Below are positions 46,101-52,849 of a stretch of DNA of 64,000 bases, piece after piece. A model generated the notes under the pieces. The model did not search any database and was not told the origin of the DNA. It saw only the letters and a program-made list of their open reading frames with translations. Each line of letters starts with the position of its first letter. The first letter of the stretch is position 1. This stretch comes from Sternotherus odoratus (taxonomy: Eukaryota; Chordata; Testudines; Kinosternidae), in assembly GCA_032164245.1 (NCBI GenBank), contig JAVMKO010000003.1, forward strand, positions 4,846,651-4,910,650, written 5' to 3'. The position numbers and the translations under genes are program-made.

Positions 46101-47247
46101 AGTCCCTTTCTCTTCTCACTCTGATCCCTTTTAAAAGTGCAGACATGATCAGAAAAATTACTATATAAAAATGGCATTTTCTCTCTTGACAGATCTGCTC
46201 CCTGCATGTACTGAGAATAATATCTCATATATATTTTTTCTATTTTTCCTCCTGTCAGCCCTGCAGAACCAGCACAGGTTTGGGAAAGCAGATTAGATTC
46301 TGGAACGTTATCAAGGGAATTCTTAACTAAATTCTAATGAAAGAACATTACTGATGATGATGTGTGTGAGAGCACAGCTGCACTTACCCCAGATGTAGCC
46401 TGTAGGGTTGAAATTAGGGGAAAAAATATTTTTACTCGTAAACTGAGCACCTCCCTATGACTTCTAACATATCTGATACCCTTGGCAGCAATCTCATCAG
46501 AGTGGCTATGCACCATGAACCTCTCTGGTCTGAGATGAAGCACAGTGGCCATCTGGTGAAGCCTGCACTGCCCCTGTCTGTGCTGTACTTGTTCTGTGGC
46601 TCAACTTAAGACTTCAGTCCCTAAGGATATCAGTCCAGCACCTTATACAATTCAAAGACATTTGTAGTTTTAAAGTAACCCAAGTGGCAAGAAAATAGAA
46701 GAAAAGACACAGGGGATTCTATTTTGAAAGTTTATGCACAATACAGTGTAAACAGGGCCGGCTCTACTTTTCTTAACACCCCAAGCCAAAAAAAAAGTTG
46801 CCCAAACTGCTGAAGCAAAAAAAAGGGACAACCCAATTACACCACCCCAACATTGGCCGGAATGCTGCCCTTAGAATGTGCTGCCCGGGCATGTGCTTTC
46901 TCAGGGAGCTGGCCCTGAGCATAAATTAATATTACTGGGCTAAATCCTCAAGTCTTTAAACAGTTATTACTGCTTCCTTACTCAGGTAAAACCCCCACTG
47001 ACTTCAATGAGATAAAGGACTAGAAGATTTGGCTCATCTGCAGTAGAAAAATCTACCTTTAAATAACAGGATTTATTCTAACTATGGGACTAACTCATGA
47101 ATAAGGGAAGCAGGATTTGGCTTATATCTGACTCAGCTGTATGGGACTTACTTTGTCATTCATAAGCTGATGGTTCAGAGGTGTCCATGTGCTCATCTTG
47201 GTTTGCAGTTTGGGGCCATTCATGGTTTTGGGAGGTGCAAATGCCAT
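18945..47247 (-). CDS. FBXO16: FBXO16, F-box only protein 16
   Basis: F-box proteins join SKP1-CUL1 ubiquitin ligases through the F-box and choose substrates with the rest. Coding exons in phase: 47247-47152, 42766-42731, 37910-37704, 36411-36247, 35495-35263, and a probable last exon at 19175-18945. The first 246 or so residues match vertebrate FBXO16 along their length: MAFAPPK start, [11 protein letters not shown], then the F-box (about residues 90-135, [20 protein letters not shown]) running into [40 protein letters not shown] is in exon 6. No disabling change is seen. The C-terminus is uncertain, because exon 6 and the 19.1 kb exon do not join in phase with the preferred donor. The promoter is shared with FZD3. 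Confidence 0.93.
19176..21374. other. FBXO16 last intron, left part; weak MIR-like fragment
   Basis: Mostly unique sequence. Around 19745-19880 'aaggcactttacagactaat' resembles an old MIR-type SINE. No exon is recognised. Confidence 0.4.
21383..21595. mobile_element. hAT-type MITE, perfect 8-bp TSD CTCTAAAG
   Basis: Ends cagtggtccccaacc and ggttggggaccactg are perfect inverted repeats. CTCTAAAG flanks it at 21375-21382 and 21596-21603. GC-rich interior with an internal inverted repeat ('ggcggcttttcggcggac'). Same family as 31551-31827. Confidence 0.92.
21905..22070 (+). repeat. MIR-type SINE, plus strand
   Basis: tRNA-like head 'gatctagtggctagggcact' followed by the CORE region and 'ctctgtgcctcagttccaca' and 'ctgtaaaatggggacaatac'. 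Old and diverged. Confidence 0.75.
22478..22620 (-). repeat. MIR-type SINE fragment, minus strand
   Basis: 'tattatccccattttacaca' and neighbouring text match the CORE/tail region of MIR in reverse orientation. Confidence 0.55.
23115..23331. mobile_element. MITE of the 'gtagacatagcc' class
   Basis: The right end 'gcgtagacatagcctga' is typical. Internally 'gttttactgacaaaaagcac' occurs twice, about 73 bases apart. The left end is near 23115 ('tctttgtctccactagcac'). Confidence 0.6.
23517..24010. mobile_element. Solo LTR with 4-bp TSD GAGG
   Basis: 494-bp segment TGTGGCAG...TTGCCACA flanked by GAGG at 23513-23516 and 24011-24014. Its ends resemble those of the gag-pro element's LTR (TGTGGCAG...), though the interior differs. 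Likely the same broad superfamily. Confidence 0.75.
24190..24430 (-). repeat. MIR-type SINE, minus strand
   Basis: 'cctcaaagtgctttacaagc', 'taatcctcattttacacctg' and 'gaggacacagctactcagtg' follow the order of a reversed MIR. Confidence 0.65.
24960..25190 (-). mobile_element. CR1 LINE 3' fragment, minus strand
   Basis: Reverse complement of the CR1 3' end, including 'ttaggaagtttttcctaatg' and 'cccattgctccttgtc'. It abuts a plus-strand CR1 at about 25190. Confidence 0.75.
25191..26275 (+). mobile_element. CR1 LINE 3' part, split by a hAT element
   Basis: ORF2 end ([11 protein letters not shown] at about 25440-25475) and 3' tail ('gccgttcttatgttctta'). Interrupted at 25519-26051. The 244-codon open frame at 25282-26016 is CR1 frame running into the inserted element, not a gene. 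Confidence 0.85.
25519..26051. mobile_element. hAT-type nonautonomous element inside CR1
   Basis: The left end gaggtgggcaaactatggcc and inverted right end gtttgcccactcctg are typical of the 'gtgggcaaac' hAT family. Flanking octamers ATCTAGAT / AGCTAAAT match at 6 of 8 positions. GC-rich interior, no transposase. Confidence 0.75.
26712..27116 (-). repeat. 3' LTR of the gag-pro element
   Basis: 405 bp, ends TGTGAC...CCACA as written on the plus strand. Nearly identical to 28915-29313. Confidence 0.93.
27117..27130 (-). promoter_or_regulatory. Polypurine tract next to the 3' LTR
   Basis: Minus strand taaggggggaggtg directly abuts the 3' LTR, the expected position and composition for plus-strand priming. 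Confidence 0.8.
27161..27985 (-). CDS. Retroelement protease-like region, same frame as Gag after an amber codon
   Basis: 274 codons if read from the ATG at 27985, but 13 sense codons precede that ATG back to the TAG at 28027-28025. Those codons carry the second half of the zinc knuckle, so this is the 3' part of one Gag-protease frame. About residue 40 there is D-S-A within a [11 protein letters not shown] context, the retropepsin active-site position (usually D-T/S-G), and about residue 105 IIGRDW resembles the protease end. The rest is low complexity and acidic/basic. No polymerase follows; the frame stops 45 bases before the LTR. Confidence 0.7.
   Translation of the reverse strand: MESDYTNWCGWTEVWGRKPRKGIPTLRVQVGRRSQPGVVDSASPITLIRRALVRPEWLIPGAKMDLQCVHGDRKSCQVAQVPLEISGRFRWKRVGVPAGLPCPVIIGRDWGPVGGTRPRAAPRPSVRTRTGGSAKRRGGSQPNNPAKGLASPEHQGLGQEVSSTVEAPSSCESQGEIEAGEVALCSEAPREWCERRRAQGRPIPCLSCARLEVGLSATAAREAEAEEAGPSPKKAVGLSATARHDTPKPRDHAAMVKEMRIRGSRALLNILGKH
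28025..28861 (-). CDS. Retroelement Gag with coiled coil and SCAN-like capsid domain, ends at amber in zinc knuckle
   Basis: 278 codons from ATG at 28861. Residues 1-55 are Gln/Glu-rich and likely coiled coil ([20 protein letters not shown]). Residues of about 85-230 form a SCAN-like helical block with [44 protein letters not shown] basic tail leads to the first half of a CCHC zinc knuckle (TCW), where an in-frame TAG (28027-28025) ends the frame. The second half of the knuckle and the protease-like region continue in the same frame. It is the structural protein of a virus-like particle. Old retroelement copy, described as found. Confidence 0.85.
   Translation of the reverse strand: MEGTLEWLVEKQKQTQQAMHALQQIHQEMQLAQTEQQKRLQEFIQEQASTQAKLLQLLVSPGAGEGMRSPAWGLCKMSPADDPDAFLGTFERVATTAGWERTTWALRLAPYLAGEAQAAYMALGNAEAQDFETVRVAILDRVGLSAERYRQKFRVARWTQAVRPRAFAQRLRDWATRWLRPEAQSGEEIMDSLIMEQFLLSLPETVRTWVRRHQPETVESAVRLTEEYVEAEGPRGEERPRRVRDLGRRPMNSPPAKGKGTDGEPRGAPGRVARLTCW
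28895..28912 (-). promoter_or_regulatory. Primer binding site, tRNA-Leu type
   Basis: Two bases inside the 5' LTR, the minus strand reads TGGTGTCAGCGGTGGGAT, which fits the 3' end of tRNA-Leu at 16 of 18 positions as I recall it. This is where minus-strand DNA synthesis would start. Confidence 0.75.
28915..29313 (-). repeat. 5' LTR of the gag-pro element
   Basis: 399 bp. Differs from the other copy at one base (aacgccc/aactccc), a one-C length change and a small deletion near 29099. Confidence 0.93.
30201..30917. other. FBXO16 intron, nothing recognised
   Basis: Intron sequence between the CR1 copy and a MITE. No exon is evident on either strand. Confidence 0.4.
30918..31170. mobile_element. 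MITE, 'ttgtctac' class
   Basis: 'ggcccttgtctacgttcc' at the left and an inverted 'aatataaacgaggccct' at the right enclose text with several 'agtttaact' phrases in both orientations. Diverged. Confidence 0.5.
31551..31827. mobile_element. hAT-type MITE, 8-bp TSD (7/8)
   Basis: Ends cagtggtccccaacc and ggttggggaccactg; flanks GTGTAGTG / GTCTAGTG. Same family as 21383-21595, with internal inverted text around 'cggacatacaag'. Confidence 0.88.
32241..32327 (+). CDS. Exon-like block on the plus strand, unrecognised
   Basis: Good acceptor (ctgctctcgtttgtag|CTATGTG) and consensus donor (GACAG|gtaagc) enclose 87 bases open in one frame only. The frame gives [20 protein letters not shown] then TMITDYTDR, charged and helix-like in composition. 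It lies antisense inside FBXO16's last intron. I do not recognise the protein. It could be an exon of an unannotated plus-strand gene or a chance match: 28 open codons alone are not rare. Confidence 0.3.
32328..35262. other. FBXO16 intron; old dispersed-repeat tails
   Basis: Mostly unique. Near 33350-33570 ('agctctctgggggcaggaac', 'ctcctaggtgctatgctgat', ending near 'acaataaagaatag') and near 34130-34270 are old interspersed-repeat tails of a family often ending in 'aataataa'. I cannot name the family. No exon is seen. Confidence 0.4.
35263..35495 (-). CDS. FBXO16: FBXO16 exon 6
   Basis: Acceptor ctcccattag|ACCCCT. It encodes [13 protein letters not shown] and, after a variable linker, [20 protein letters not shown]. 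The preferred donor is CAAGC|gtaaga at 35262 (phase 2). An alternative CAA|gtgagg lies 8 bases earlier and would end in phase 0. Confidence 0.92.
36247..36411 (-). CDS. FBXO16: FBXO16 exon 5 (F-box, second part)
   Basis: Acceptor gttcccag|GTGAGC and donor CCCAAG|gtacct. 55 codons. It completes the F-box ([20 protein letters not shown]) and continues [20 protein letters not shown]. Phase 0 at both ends. Confidence 0.96.
36412..37703. other. FBXO16 intron 4; remnant of the fold-back MITE
   Basis: 37115-37146 ('agttagtctttaaggtgcca' and on) is one arm-end of the fold-back family seen at 5687 and 58449. There is a short (GA)n near 37541-37556. Otherwise unique. Confidence 0.45.
37704..37910 (-). 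CDS. FBXO16: FBXO16 exon 4 (F-box, first part)
   Basis: Acceptor cctttttcag|TTTGAC and donor GCACAG|gtaaaa. 69 codons. It encodes [18 protein letters not shown] and then the first half of the F-box, [20 protein letters not shown]. Phase 0 at both ends. Confidence 0.96.
37911..40687. other. FBXO16 intron 3, left part; mostly unique
   Basis: Apart from the MIR at 38253-38545, I see no repeat with clear ends. A weak exon-like start (gttttttcag|ATG at 39290) is discussed under findings. Confidence 0.4.
38253..38545 (-). repeat. MIR-type SINE, minus strand, nearly full length
   Basis: In minus orientation it has a tRNA-like B box (gggttcaagtcc), then the CORE region, then 'taaaatgggcataatagtat' and a 3' part with 'cagatactacagtaatgggg'. 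An old SINE. Confidence 0.7.
40688..40905. repeat. Two adjacent fragments of DNA elements
   Basis: 40688-40775 starts cagtgatactcagactgagg, a hAT-type end. 40806-40905 starts caggggtggctctaaggttt, related to the family at 46753. Neither has a matching right end. Confidence 0.45.
41562..42430. mobile_element. Nonautonomous DNA element, 'aaggctrcg' inverted ends
   Basis: The left end aaggctacgttttagtcatg and right end ccgtgacaaactcgcagcctt are inverted partners, with repeated 'gtcatgga' text inside. The middle is GC-rich, with a 13-base G run near 41760 and several tandem-like 'ccccactggtgctggggc' phrases. No transposase. Confidence 0.65.
42731..42766 (-). CDS. FBXO16: FBXO16 exon 3, 36-nt micro-exon
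   Basis: Acceptor tttttttttacag|GTATTT and donor TGG|gtaagg. Exactly 12 codons: [12 protein letters not shown]. Phase 0 on both sides, so skipping would keep the frame. A composite transposon begins about 50 bases upstream of its acceptor. Confidence 0.92.
42816..44219. mobile_element. MITE split by a solo LTR, next to FBXO16 exon 3
   Basis: The left end aggctatgtctacacc and the right end aatgtagacctgcccat are inverted partners. Its body resumes after the LTR (42992-44148). It begins about 50 bases upstream of the FBXO16 exon 3 acceptor. Confidence 0.6.
42992..44148 (+). mobile_element. Solo LTR, 1157 bp, with TATA box and polyadenylation signal
   Basis: TGTCAGG...CCGTCACA, flanked by ACCCG / ACCTG (4 of 5). 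TATAAATA at 43486-43493 and AATAAA at 43761-43766 give a normal U3-R-U5 order on the plus strand, antisense to FBXO16. No internal genes remain. Confidence 0.72.
44474..44944. mobile_element. Nonautonomous DNA element with internal minisatellite, perfect 8-bp TSD
   Basis: The left end cagggccagtgacaggg pairs with the right end cctgtcgccggccctg. Identical octamers CCCGAGAA flank it (44466-44473, 44945-44952). The interior carries a short inverted block (gtacagctgtaccgggcccc) and a GC-rich minisatellite. Confidence 0.9.
44695..44895. repeat. GC-rich minisatellite, about six units
   Basis: Six imperfect copies of a unit of about 35 bases, each with a 'ggcgggaraccrgcc' core followed by a G run and a C run. 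One strand is strongly G-rich and could form G-quadruplexes. Open frames here are composition artefacts. Confidence 0.85.
44953..46752. other. FBXO16 intron 2, nothing certain
   Basis: Unique-looking intron. One strong acceptor-like site (ttttgttttatttgcag) ends at 45559 on the plus strand, followed by a short open frame, but no gene could be built. Confidence 0.35.
46753..46917. mobile_element. Small DNA element, CAGGGCCGGC ends
   Basis: The left end cagggccggctctac and inverted right end ggagctggccctg. Flanks AGTGTAAA / AGCATAAA match at 6 of 8. It lies 235 bases left of FBXO16 exon 2. Confidence 0.72.
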
Positions 47248-47283
47248 CAGGAATGCAAGATTGCAGGACACCCTAATATCCTT
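47152..47283 (-). CDS. FBXO16: FBXO16 exon 2 (start codon at 47247)
   Basis: Acceptor cttgtctgcag|AAGGAT, 36 bases of leader, then ATG at 47247-47245 and 32 codons, with [15 protein letters not shown] before donor AAA|gtaagt. The codon before ATG is CTG, where mammals begin with two methionines, so this ATG is the natural start. Confidence 0.92.
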
Positions 47284-47689
47284 CTGCAGACAAGGCTACA
47301 ACAATTAAAATAAAAGACCAGCATTATTTTTGTGATGCCCCATTGCCGATGCTAAAGGACTGTAAGTGAAAACCATGAATTTCATCAAGAAGAAATGTAG
47401 GAGTTCCATGGCATAGCAATGAGTCAAGTAAAACTCTACCTCATAAACTTGAATCCTGCAAAGTAAAGTTAACATGTCTTATAGAAAAGGACAATTCTAT
47501 GGTTTTAGGGGCTTTTATGATAAGATTTACAGACATGCAAAAGAATATCAAGACCTTTTTCAATAAAATCCAGTTGGCAAAGCTGAATGAAGAAGAATCA
47601 TAACACTTGGATGCTCAAATTTTCCCTGTGGAAATCCTACAGACCATTCCGAATCCATGAATATGCACACCATCAAGCTTATCTATCTT

Positions 47690-48405
47690 AGGACATGTCT
47701 ACACTAAAAACTTAAATCAACCTATGTTAGGTCAGCTTACAGCCACCACTGTAATTACTGCAGTAGTTCATGTCCGCTCTGCCCTTCTTCCGTCGGTGGT
47801 GCATGTCCTCACCAGGAGTGACTCCACCAACTTAAGAGGGGCTGTGGGGAAGCGGGGGGAGGCTGAGAGCCTGGGTTCTCAGCTCCGTGCACAGCTCTCC
47901 CCTGGAGCCAGACTGCCCTGGGGCTCCTCGCTCCCTGTGCAGGAGCTGCCCTGAGGCTCCCCACTCCCAGACAGGCTCTTGCCCAGGTTCCCATCTCCCC
48001 ACTCCCAGACGAGCTCCCAGGTCCCCACCGGTAGCTTGGGGGCATCCCCTCCAGCTCTCAGCTACCCAATCCCTGGTAGGTGGCCCCATAGGAGGGGGGA
48101 AGCCAGCACCACAGGGGGTGGCCCAGCCTGGCCTGGAGCCCCCCAACCACACAGTTTTCTTGTCAATTTCAGGTTCTAGCATAGAGCTGTGAAATTAACA
48201 AGACAGCCAATAGCCAATGTAAATAACCCACAGTGTCCACAATGACACTGACATAAGCCCTATGTCCCTCCTGGAGGTGGAGTTATTATGTCGATGTAGT
48301 AAGGCATTTACATTGGTTTGAGCAAGGTTGTAATGTGTACACTGACATAATTAGGTTGACATAAGATGCCTTATGTCGACTTAATGCTTTAGTGTAGACA
48401 AGCCT
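47690..48405. mobile_element. MITE with GC-rich insert
   Basis: The left end acatgtctacactaaaaact and right end agcctcatttagtgtagaca-like (48389-48404) are inverted. The central GC-rich part (about 47840-48150) seems foreign to the AT-rich arms. Confidence 0.6.
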
Positions 48406-48414
48406 CTGAGTTTT

Positions 48415-48520
48415 ATACTGCCACCCATCACTATAGTGTCTGAGTACCTTCCACATAAAATCAAAAGCAACAGCTAAGTCCCTAGTGGATTTGATGGAGT
48501 CTCTGGATTTTCTTCTTGGG
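48415..48520 (-). repeat. MIR-type SINE tail fragment
   Basis: 'cccatcactatagtgtctga' matches the 3' part of the SINE family at 38253. Confidence 0.45.
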
Positions 48521-48837
48521 TTACTGGTTGAAGGTTTTTTGGTTAATTGGCTTGTTTCAGGCCCAGGGGTATAGGCAATACAACATTACAAACCCAGAGA
48601 TTTAGCTAGGTTTTTATATTGCGCTAATTACCTTAATATCTATATGCACTTATGGCCTGATCCAAAGTCACTGAAGTCGATGAGAGTCTTTCCACTAACT
48701 TCACTGGATTTTACATTTGGCCTTAATTCAGTTAGGGCTAGATTGTAAACTGGGAGTCTGCTCCGGGACAGACCAGAGGAAGAATTGTTTCTCAGAGAGT
48801 CACAATCTAGGCGGGGACAAATGACCTTGAACGTCTG

Positions 48838-50402
48838 AGGGCTTGTGTAGCAGGGTGCTCCCCGCTCCCTGCCGGACAGGGCTGGGATAGCCCTGGGGAA
48901 GAGGGGTCTGTGGCTGGGAGCCTGCTAATTCCCAGGCTGATTGGGAAGCAGGCTCAGCTGTGGGGCCACGCCCCAAACACAGGCCTGTATAAAAGCCTGA
49001 GAGGCAAGGGCCTAAGAAAGGAAAGGGAGAGAGGGAGGTCTCCTCTATGATCAGAGGGAGACAGCTCTAGCTGCTGGGAGTGAGTGGGTAGCCAGGGAGG
49101 TGCAGGGCTGGGGCTAGGCACCTGGAGCTAGGGGGCTCTAGCCTGAGAGCCCCAGGCTGCAAGACCTGGCAGAAGGCCTCACCCAGGGCTATAGATAAGG
49201 CAGTCTCCTCTGTAAGCAGAGGGAGGCAGGCCTAGTTGCTGAGAGCCTAAAACAGGGTACCTGGACTGGGACAGGACGAGGGCAAGGCAACTGGGAGCCA
49301 GGCAGCTGCAAAGCTCTAGAGAGAGGGCCCCAGGCTGCTGCGCCTAGCATAGGCCCGACCCACGGGGTACTGGGGGTGCCAGGAGGCAGCCCTAGCCTGG
49401 GTAGAAGCAGCTGGCCAAACCCTTCTTGCCTGTGATGAGCAGCCTGATACTGCAGTCCGCCTCAGTGCGTGGAGGCAACTGGTGACTAGCAGAGGCAAAG
49501 CCTGAGGCAAGTTGGGGATAGTGGGTGCAGGGTTCCCCAGGGAGGGGAGACCCTAAGACTTGGGGGGTTCTGCAGGGGTGCAGCACCCTCAGTTTGTGGG
49601 CACCGGGGTCCGGGAGGGACACGGGGCCGGAGCAGGAGCGGACATCAGCCGGCAGAGGGCGCTCCGGACGCTGGAAAGAGCTGATTCCCGAGACGACCAG
49701 CAGGAGGCGCTGCCGGGGTGAGTGACCCGCTCTACTACAGCTTGGTTAGACTGGCGCTTTATAGCGCTAAAACCCTCCAGGAGCGCTATAACTCTCTAAC
49801 CTTACACACTGTCAAGGCACATTTTGCGCAAAAAACCTCTGCTTAAAGCGCAACTATAAAACCACCTCTCCGAGGGTGATAAGGGCTTTTGCGTATTCCC
49901 TGTAGCGTGTTAGGGCTAGTGTAATCCGTCATTCTGCGATAAGGGATCTCTGGCATGCCTCTGAGCCATTTAAGGCAATTAACAAGCCATTAAAGGCAAA
50001 TAATGTCTAAGTGTTGTTTTGAAAACGGGAGGAAAAATGTGGAAGTACCTTTTCAGTTTCTCTCTTACAACTACCAGCAAATAACCACTGGAAATGCTTA
50101 CGGACGGAGCTGTGTGACTTAAATACAGAGCCTGTCAGTTTTCCCTAAGGAAAAGTCACTGACAGCCTGAAGTTCCCTCCCTACGCACACGTTCCCCATT
50201 CCCCCTAACCCCCCTCGTTTCAAAAGCACATTGCACCCAGCTGAATGCTGGGATAGCTGCCCAGAATGCACCACTCCCTGTGCCGCAACAACTGCCGCAA
50301 ATGTGGCCACGCCAAGACATCCTATAGCGCAATACCCAATGTGGTATATGGGTACCGCTACAACCAAAAGGGCTATAATCCGGTAAGTGTAACCTTACCC
50401 TG
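48838..50402. mobile_element. MITE interrupted by a solo LTR 8 bases from its end
   Basis: Joining the flanks of the LTR gives an end that pairs, inverted, with the right end 'ggtaagtgtaaccttaccct' at about 50380-50400. Internal text is rich in 'agcgctata' phrases. Confidence 0.55.
48846..49739. mobile_element. Solo LTR, 894 bp, perfect 5-bp TSD GCTTG
   Basis: TGTAGC...CTACTACA flanked by GCTTG at 48841-48845 and 49740-49744. Contains duplicated internal blocks (two 'tctcctct.tg.tcagaggga' segments near 49040 and 49204). Same family as the LTR at 1253. Confidence 0.88.
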
Positions 50403-51039
50403 AGTGACGGCTATGAGAATCTAATCTTTAAGGATGATTCCATGAAGCTTATAAGAAAAAAATCCTTTCAATCTACTAAAAGAAAAAGATCAATTTAAGA
50501 CCGATGGTGATATGTAGTTTAAAATGTTGTTCAAAATAATTGTTCAGGAGGACATTTCCAGCATTTTCAATCTGTGGAAAAGGGTAAAGAAATCAAGGGC
50601 CTCCAATCTCTATATATTGTGTCTAAAAGAGGGCTCAGAAGGAGAAAACCCCTCTGTATCTACTTGCTTTACTGTATCTTTACTTGCTTTTTTGGAGGAA
50701 ACCTTACACATGTACATGTAAATGTGAACTCTTGCTGACAACAGACCTTCAACTACAGTCCTTCAACTTCAACTATAGTAAGCCTATTAGGCCTCAACTC
50801 ACCAAAATTCTTAAGCACATAGCCATTTTAGGCATATGAGTGGTCTCATTTGCTTTAATGGGACTATTTAAGTGCTTAACATTAGGCATGTGGTAAGAAC
50901 ACTGCTGGATCAGGCCTTAGATGTCAAAACGTCTGGGGTAGAGGCTGTTTTTTATTTTATATCTAAAGCAGCCAGTACAAATGGACCCTCAAACCTGACT
51001 AGGTCTCTGTATAATACTGTGATACTGCTACTATTACTA
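50403..51039. other. FBXO16 intron 1, nothing recognised
   Basis: AT-rich intron with no defined feature. Confidence 0.4.
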
Positions 51040-51047
51040 CCACTATT

Positions 51048-51294
51048 CAGGGCCAGCGCTACCCATTAGGCAATGTAGGCGGTTGCCTAGGGCGGCATGA
51101 ATGGGGGGTGGGGAGGCGGTGTCTTGCCGGTCTCAGCGGCAATGCAAAGCCTGTTCCGCCGTTGGCGGCATTTCTTTGGTGACTGCTCCTCACCGATTTT
51201 GCTGCCAGCAGTAATTCGGCAGCAGCTTCTCAGCAGTAGGGTTTGGGTTTTTTCTTCGCCGCCTAAGGCAGCAAAAAAGCTGGCGCCAGTCCTG
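51048..51294. mobile_element. Nonautonomous DNA element, CAGGGCCAGCGCTA ends, 8-bp TSD
   Basis: The left end cagggccagcgctaccca pairs with the right end ctggcgccagtcctg. Flanks CCACTATT / CTACTATT (7 of 8). Same family as 15200-15430. Confidence 0.8.
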
Positions 51295-52126
51295 CTACTA
51301 TTGGTAACAAATAAATCAAGTGAATCTTTCCAATCAGGAATTATGTTTAATGCTTTCCCTTGGGTTTTTTTGGCAACAAATTAGGGAGCTAAGAAGTTTT
51401 TTTTCCCCCCCAAGACCCTAACACTGCAGAGAAAACAAGCTGCAAAGATTTAATCTTCTTAAAGACAAATATAATAATAGGAGATACTTTTGCACTATTT
51501 TTCCTACTAGGTTATATATCATTTTAAAAAACATAAAGTGGCTCTTTCCTGATTTTTGATTAGCATACAATTCCCAGTCCTCCAAGGGTCCATTTGCTTC
51601 CTTTACATTTGACTAGCAGAATGAGATTCAAAATGGTTAGGAACTGATTGAAAGCTCCTAGCTTCCTGCATTTTAGTGGATTTGTTTTTGGATGTTTGTA
51701 TTGATCTGTGGCTTATGGCACAGTTGTTGTTGTTGTGGTTTTTTTTAAACAACAATTGAAGACCTGAGGTCAAATGTGTCTCTGCGCTGTGTTAGGTTTT
51801 TTTTTAAATTCTCTTTTGTGGCACCAAATAAATGTCATCTCTACTGGTCTAAATGGTAGTGTCTTTATACAAATATTTGTCCAAATATGTGAAAGGCTTT
51901 CTCTTTATCCTCAACCCTGTAACAGGCTTTAATGGGTCTGCATAAGGGCCCATCTCCATGGAGACCGTGGCAGAATTGGAGTTTTAGATTCTAATACTCT
52001 GAAAATTGAATAATTTCTTTTAAATGAAGTGACATTAAAAAAATTTCTGAAGTCCTTAATATGGTTATTGGGTGCCTGTTCTGTAAATACTTCAGTATGT
52101 TTATTTTAAAGCTTTCATGTTGGCAG
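51295..52126. other. FBXO16 intron 1, AT-rich, nothing recognised
   Basis: T-rich stretches but no defined repeat or exon. The last 30 bases form a plausible splice acceptor for the next feature. Confidence 0.4.
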
Positions 52127-52127
52127 G

Positions 52128-52421
52128 ATGATTTACTGGACTTCTGGAACAAAAAGAAAAGCTAACTCTGATATGGTATATATTGCTATCCTGCCATACC
52201 TCCGAGTACTACAAAACCCTCAGCAAACACCTTTGTATAACACTTTGCCGACACAAACACAAACACATTTACAAGAAAAACCTTACAGGAAGCCCAATCC
52301 TGCAGTCTACCCAGTCAAGATTCCCTTCTTTGCTTCTGAAAATGCGGCAGATCAGTTCAGGCAAGTTATTAAAGAAAAGAAAGATTTTTGGTTAGGTTTA
52401 TTAAGGAGAGATGATTTTTAA
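52128..52421 (+). CDS. Unrecognised open frame, part of a possible nested gene
   Basis: 97 codons ending in TAA. It directly follows an acceptor-like site (cttcatgttggcag|G at 52126/52127), so it may be an exon rather than begin at its ATG. The text is not repeat-like: LPYLRVLQNPQQTPLYNTLP, then Pro/Gln-rich, then KIPFFASENAADQFRQVIKE and a basic-acidic end LLRRDDF. Such a long frame is unusual in this AT-rich stretch. I do not recognise the family. It lies inside FBXO16 intron 1 on the opposite strand. Alternatives are an exon of a lineage-specific gene, a decayed gene or chance. Confidence 0.35.
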   Translation: MIYWTSGTKRKANSDMVYIAILPYLRVLQNPQQTPLYNTLPTQTQTHLQEKPYRKPNPAVYPVKIPFFASENAADQFRQVIKEKKDFWLGLLRRDDF

Positions 52422-52849
52422 AGAATAGAAAGAGAGGAAAAAATAAGCACCAGGCAAAGAAGAAAAGGTTTTAGAGAATAATTAAAAAAAAAAAAAGCAG
52501 TAAGAGAGTCTGTGTTACTGAACACATGCAGAACGAAGCATCCTACCCCAGCAACTGTTGATAGTGAAATGATAGGTATTCTGGGTGGTGAACCTTGGGA
52601 GTTATCCCCATCTCATGGTGAAATGATCTGAAGCTGTTTTACAGCTACATCACAGAACGTACTTTTTGAACCAATCCTTTCATACCAAGATTTTTAAACA
52701 AGAGTCTTTCAGGAACAGGCTATTGTGCAGTGGATTATTTGAAAAACTCTAGCCAATGAACATTTGACCATGTGTATAAAACCATGTATTTTTGCAAACT
52801 GTGGTTTTAAAATTGGGAGCCTAGACACAATGGCCATGTCCTTTTACAA

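Noticed and set aside
48838..50402. Possible microRNA-like or satellite origin of 'agcgctata' repeats
   Set aside because: Explained by a MITE body with inverted ends and an LTR insertion.
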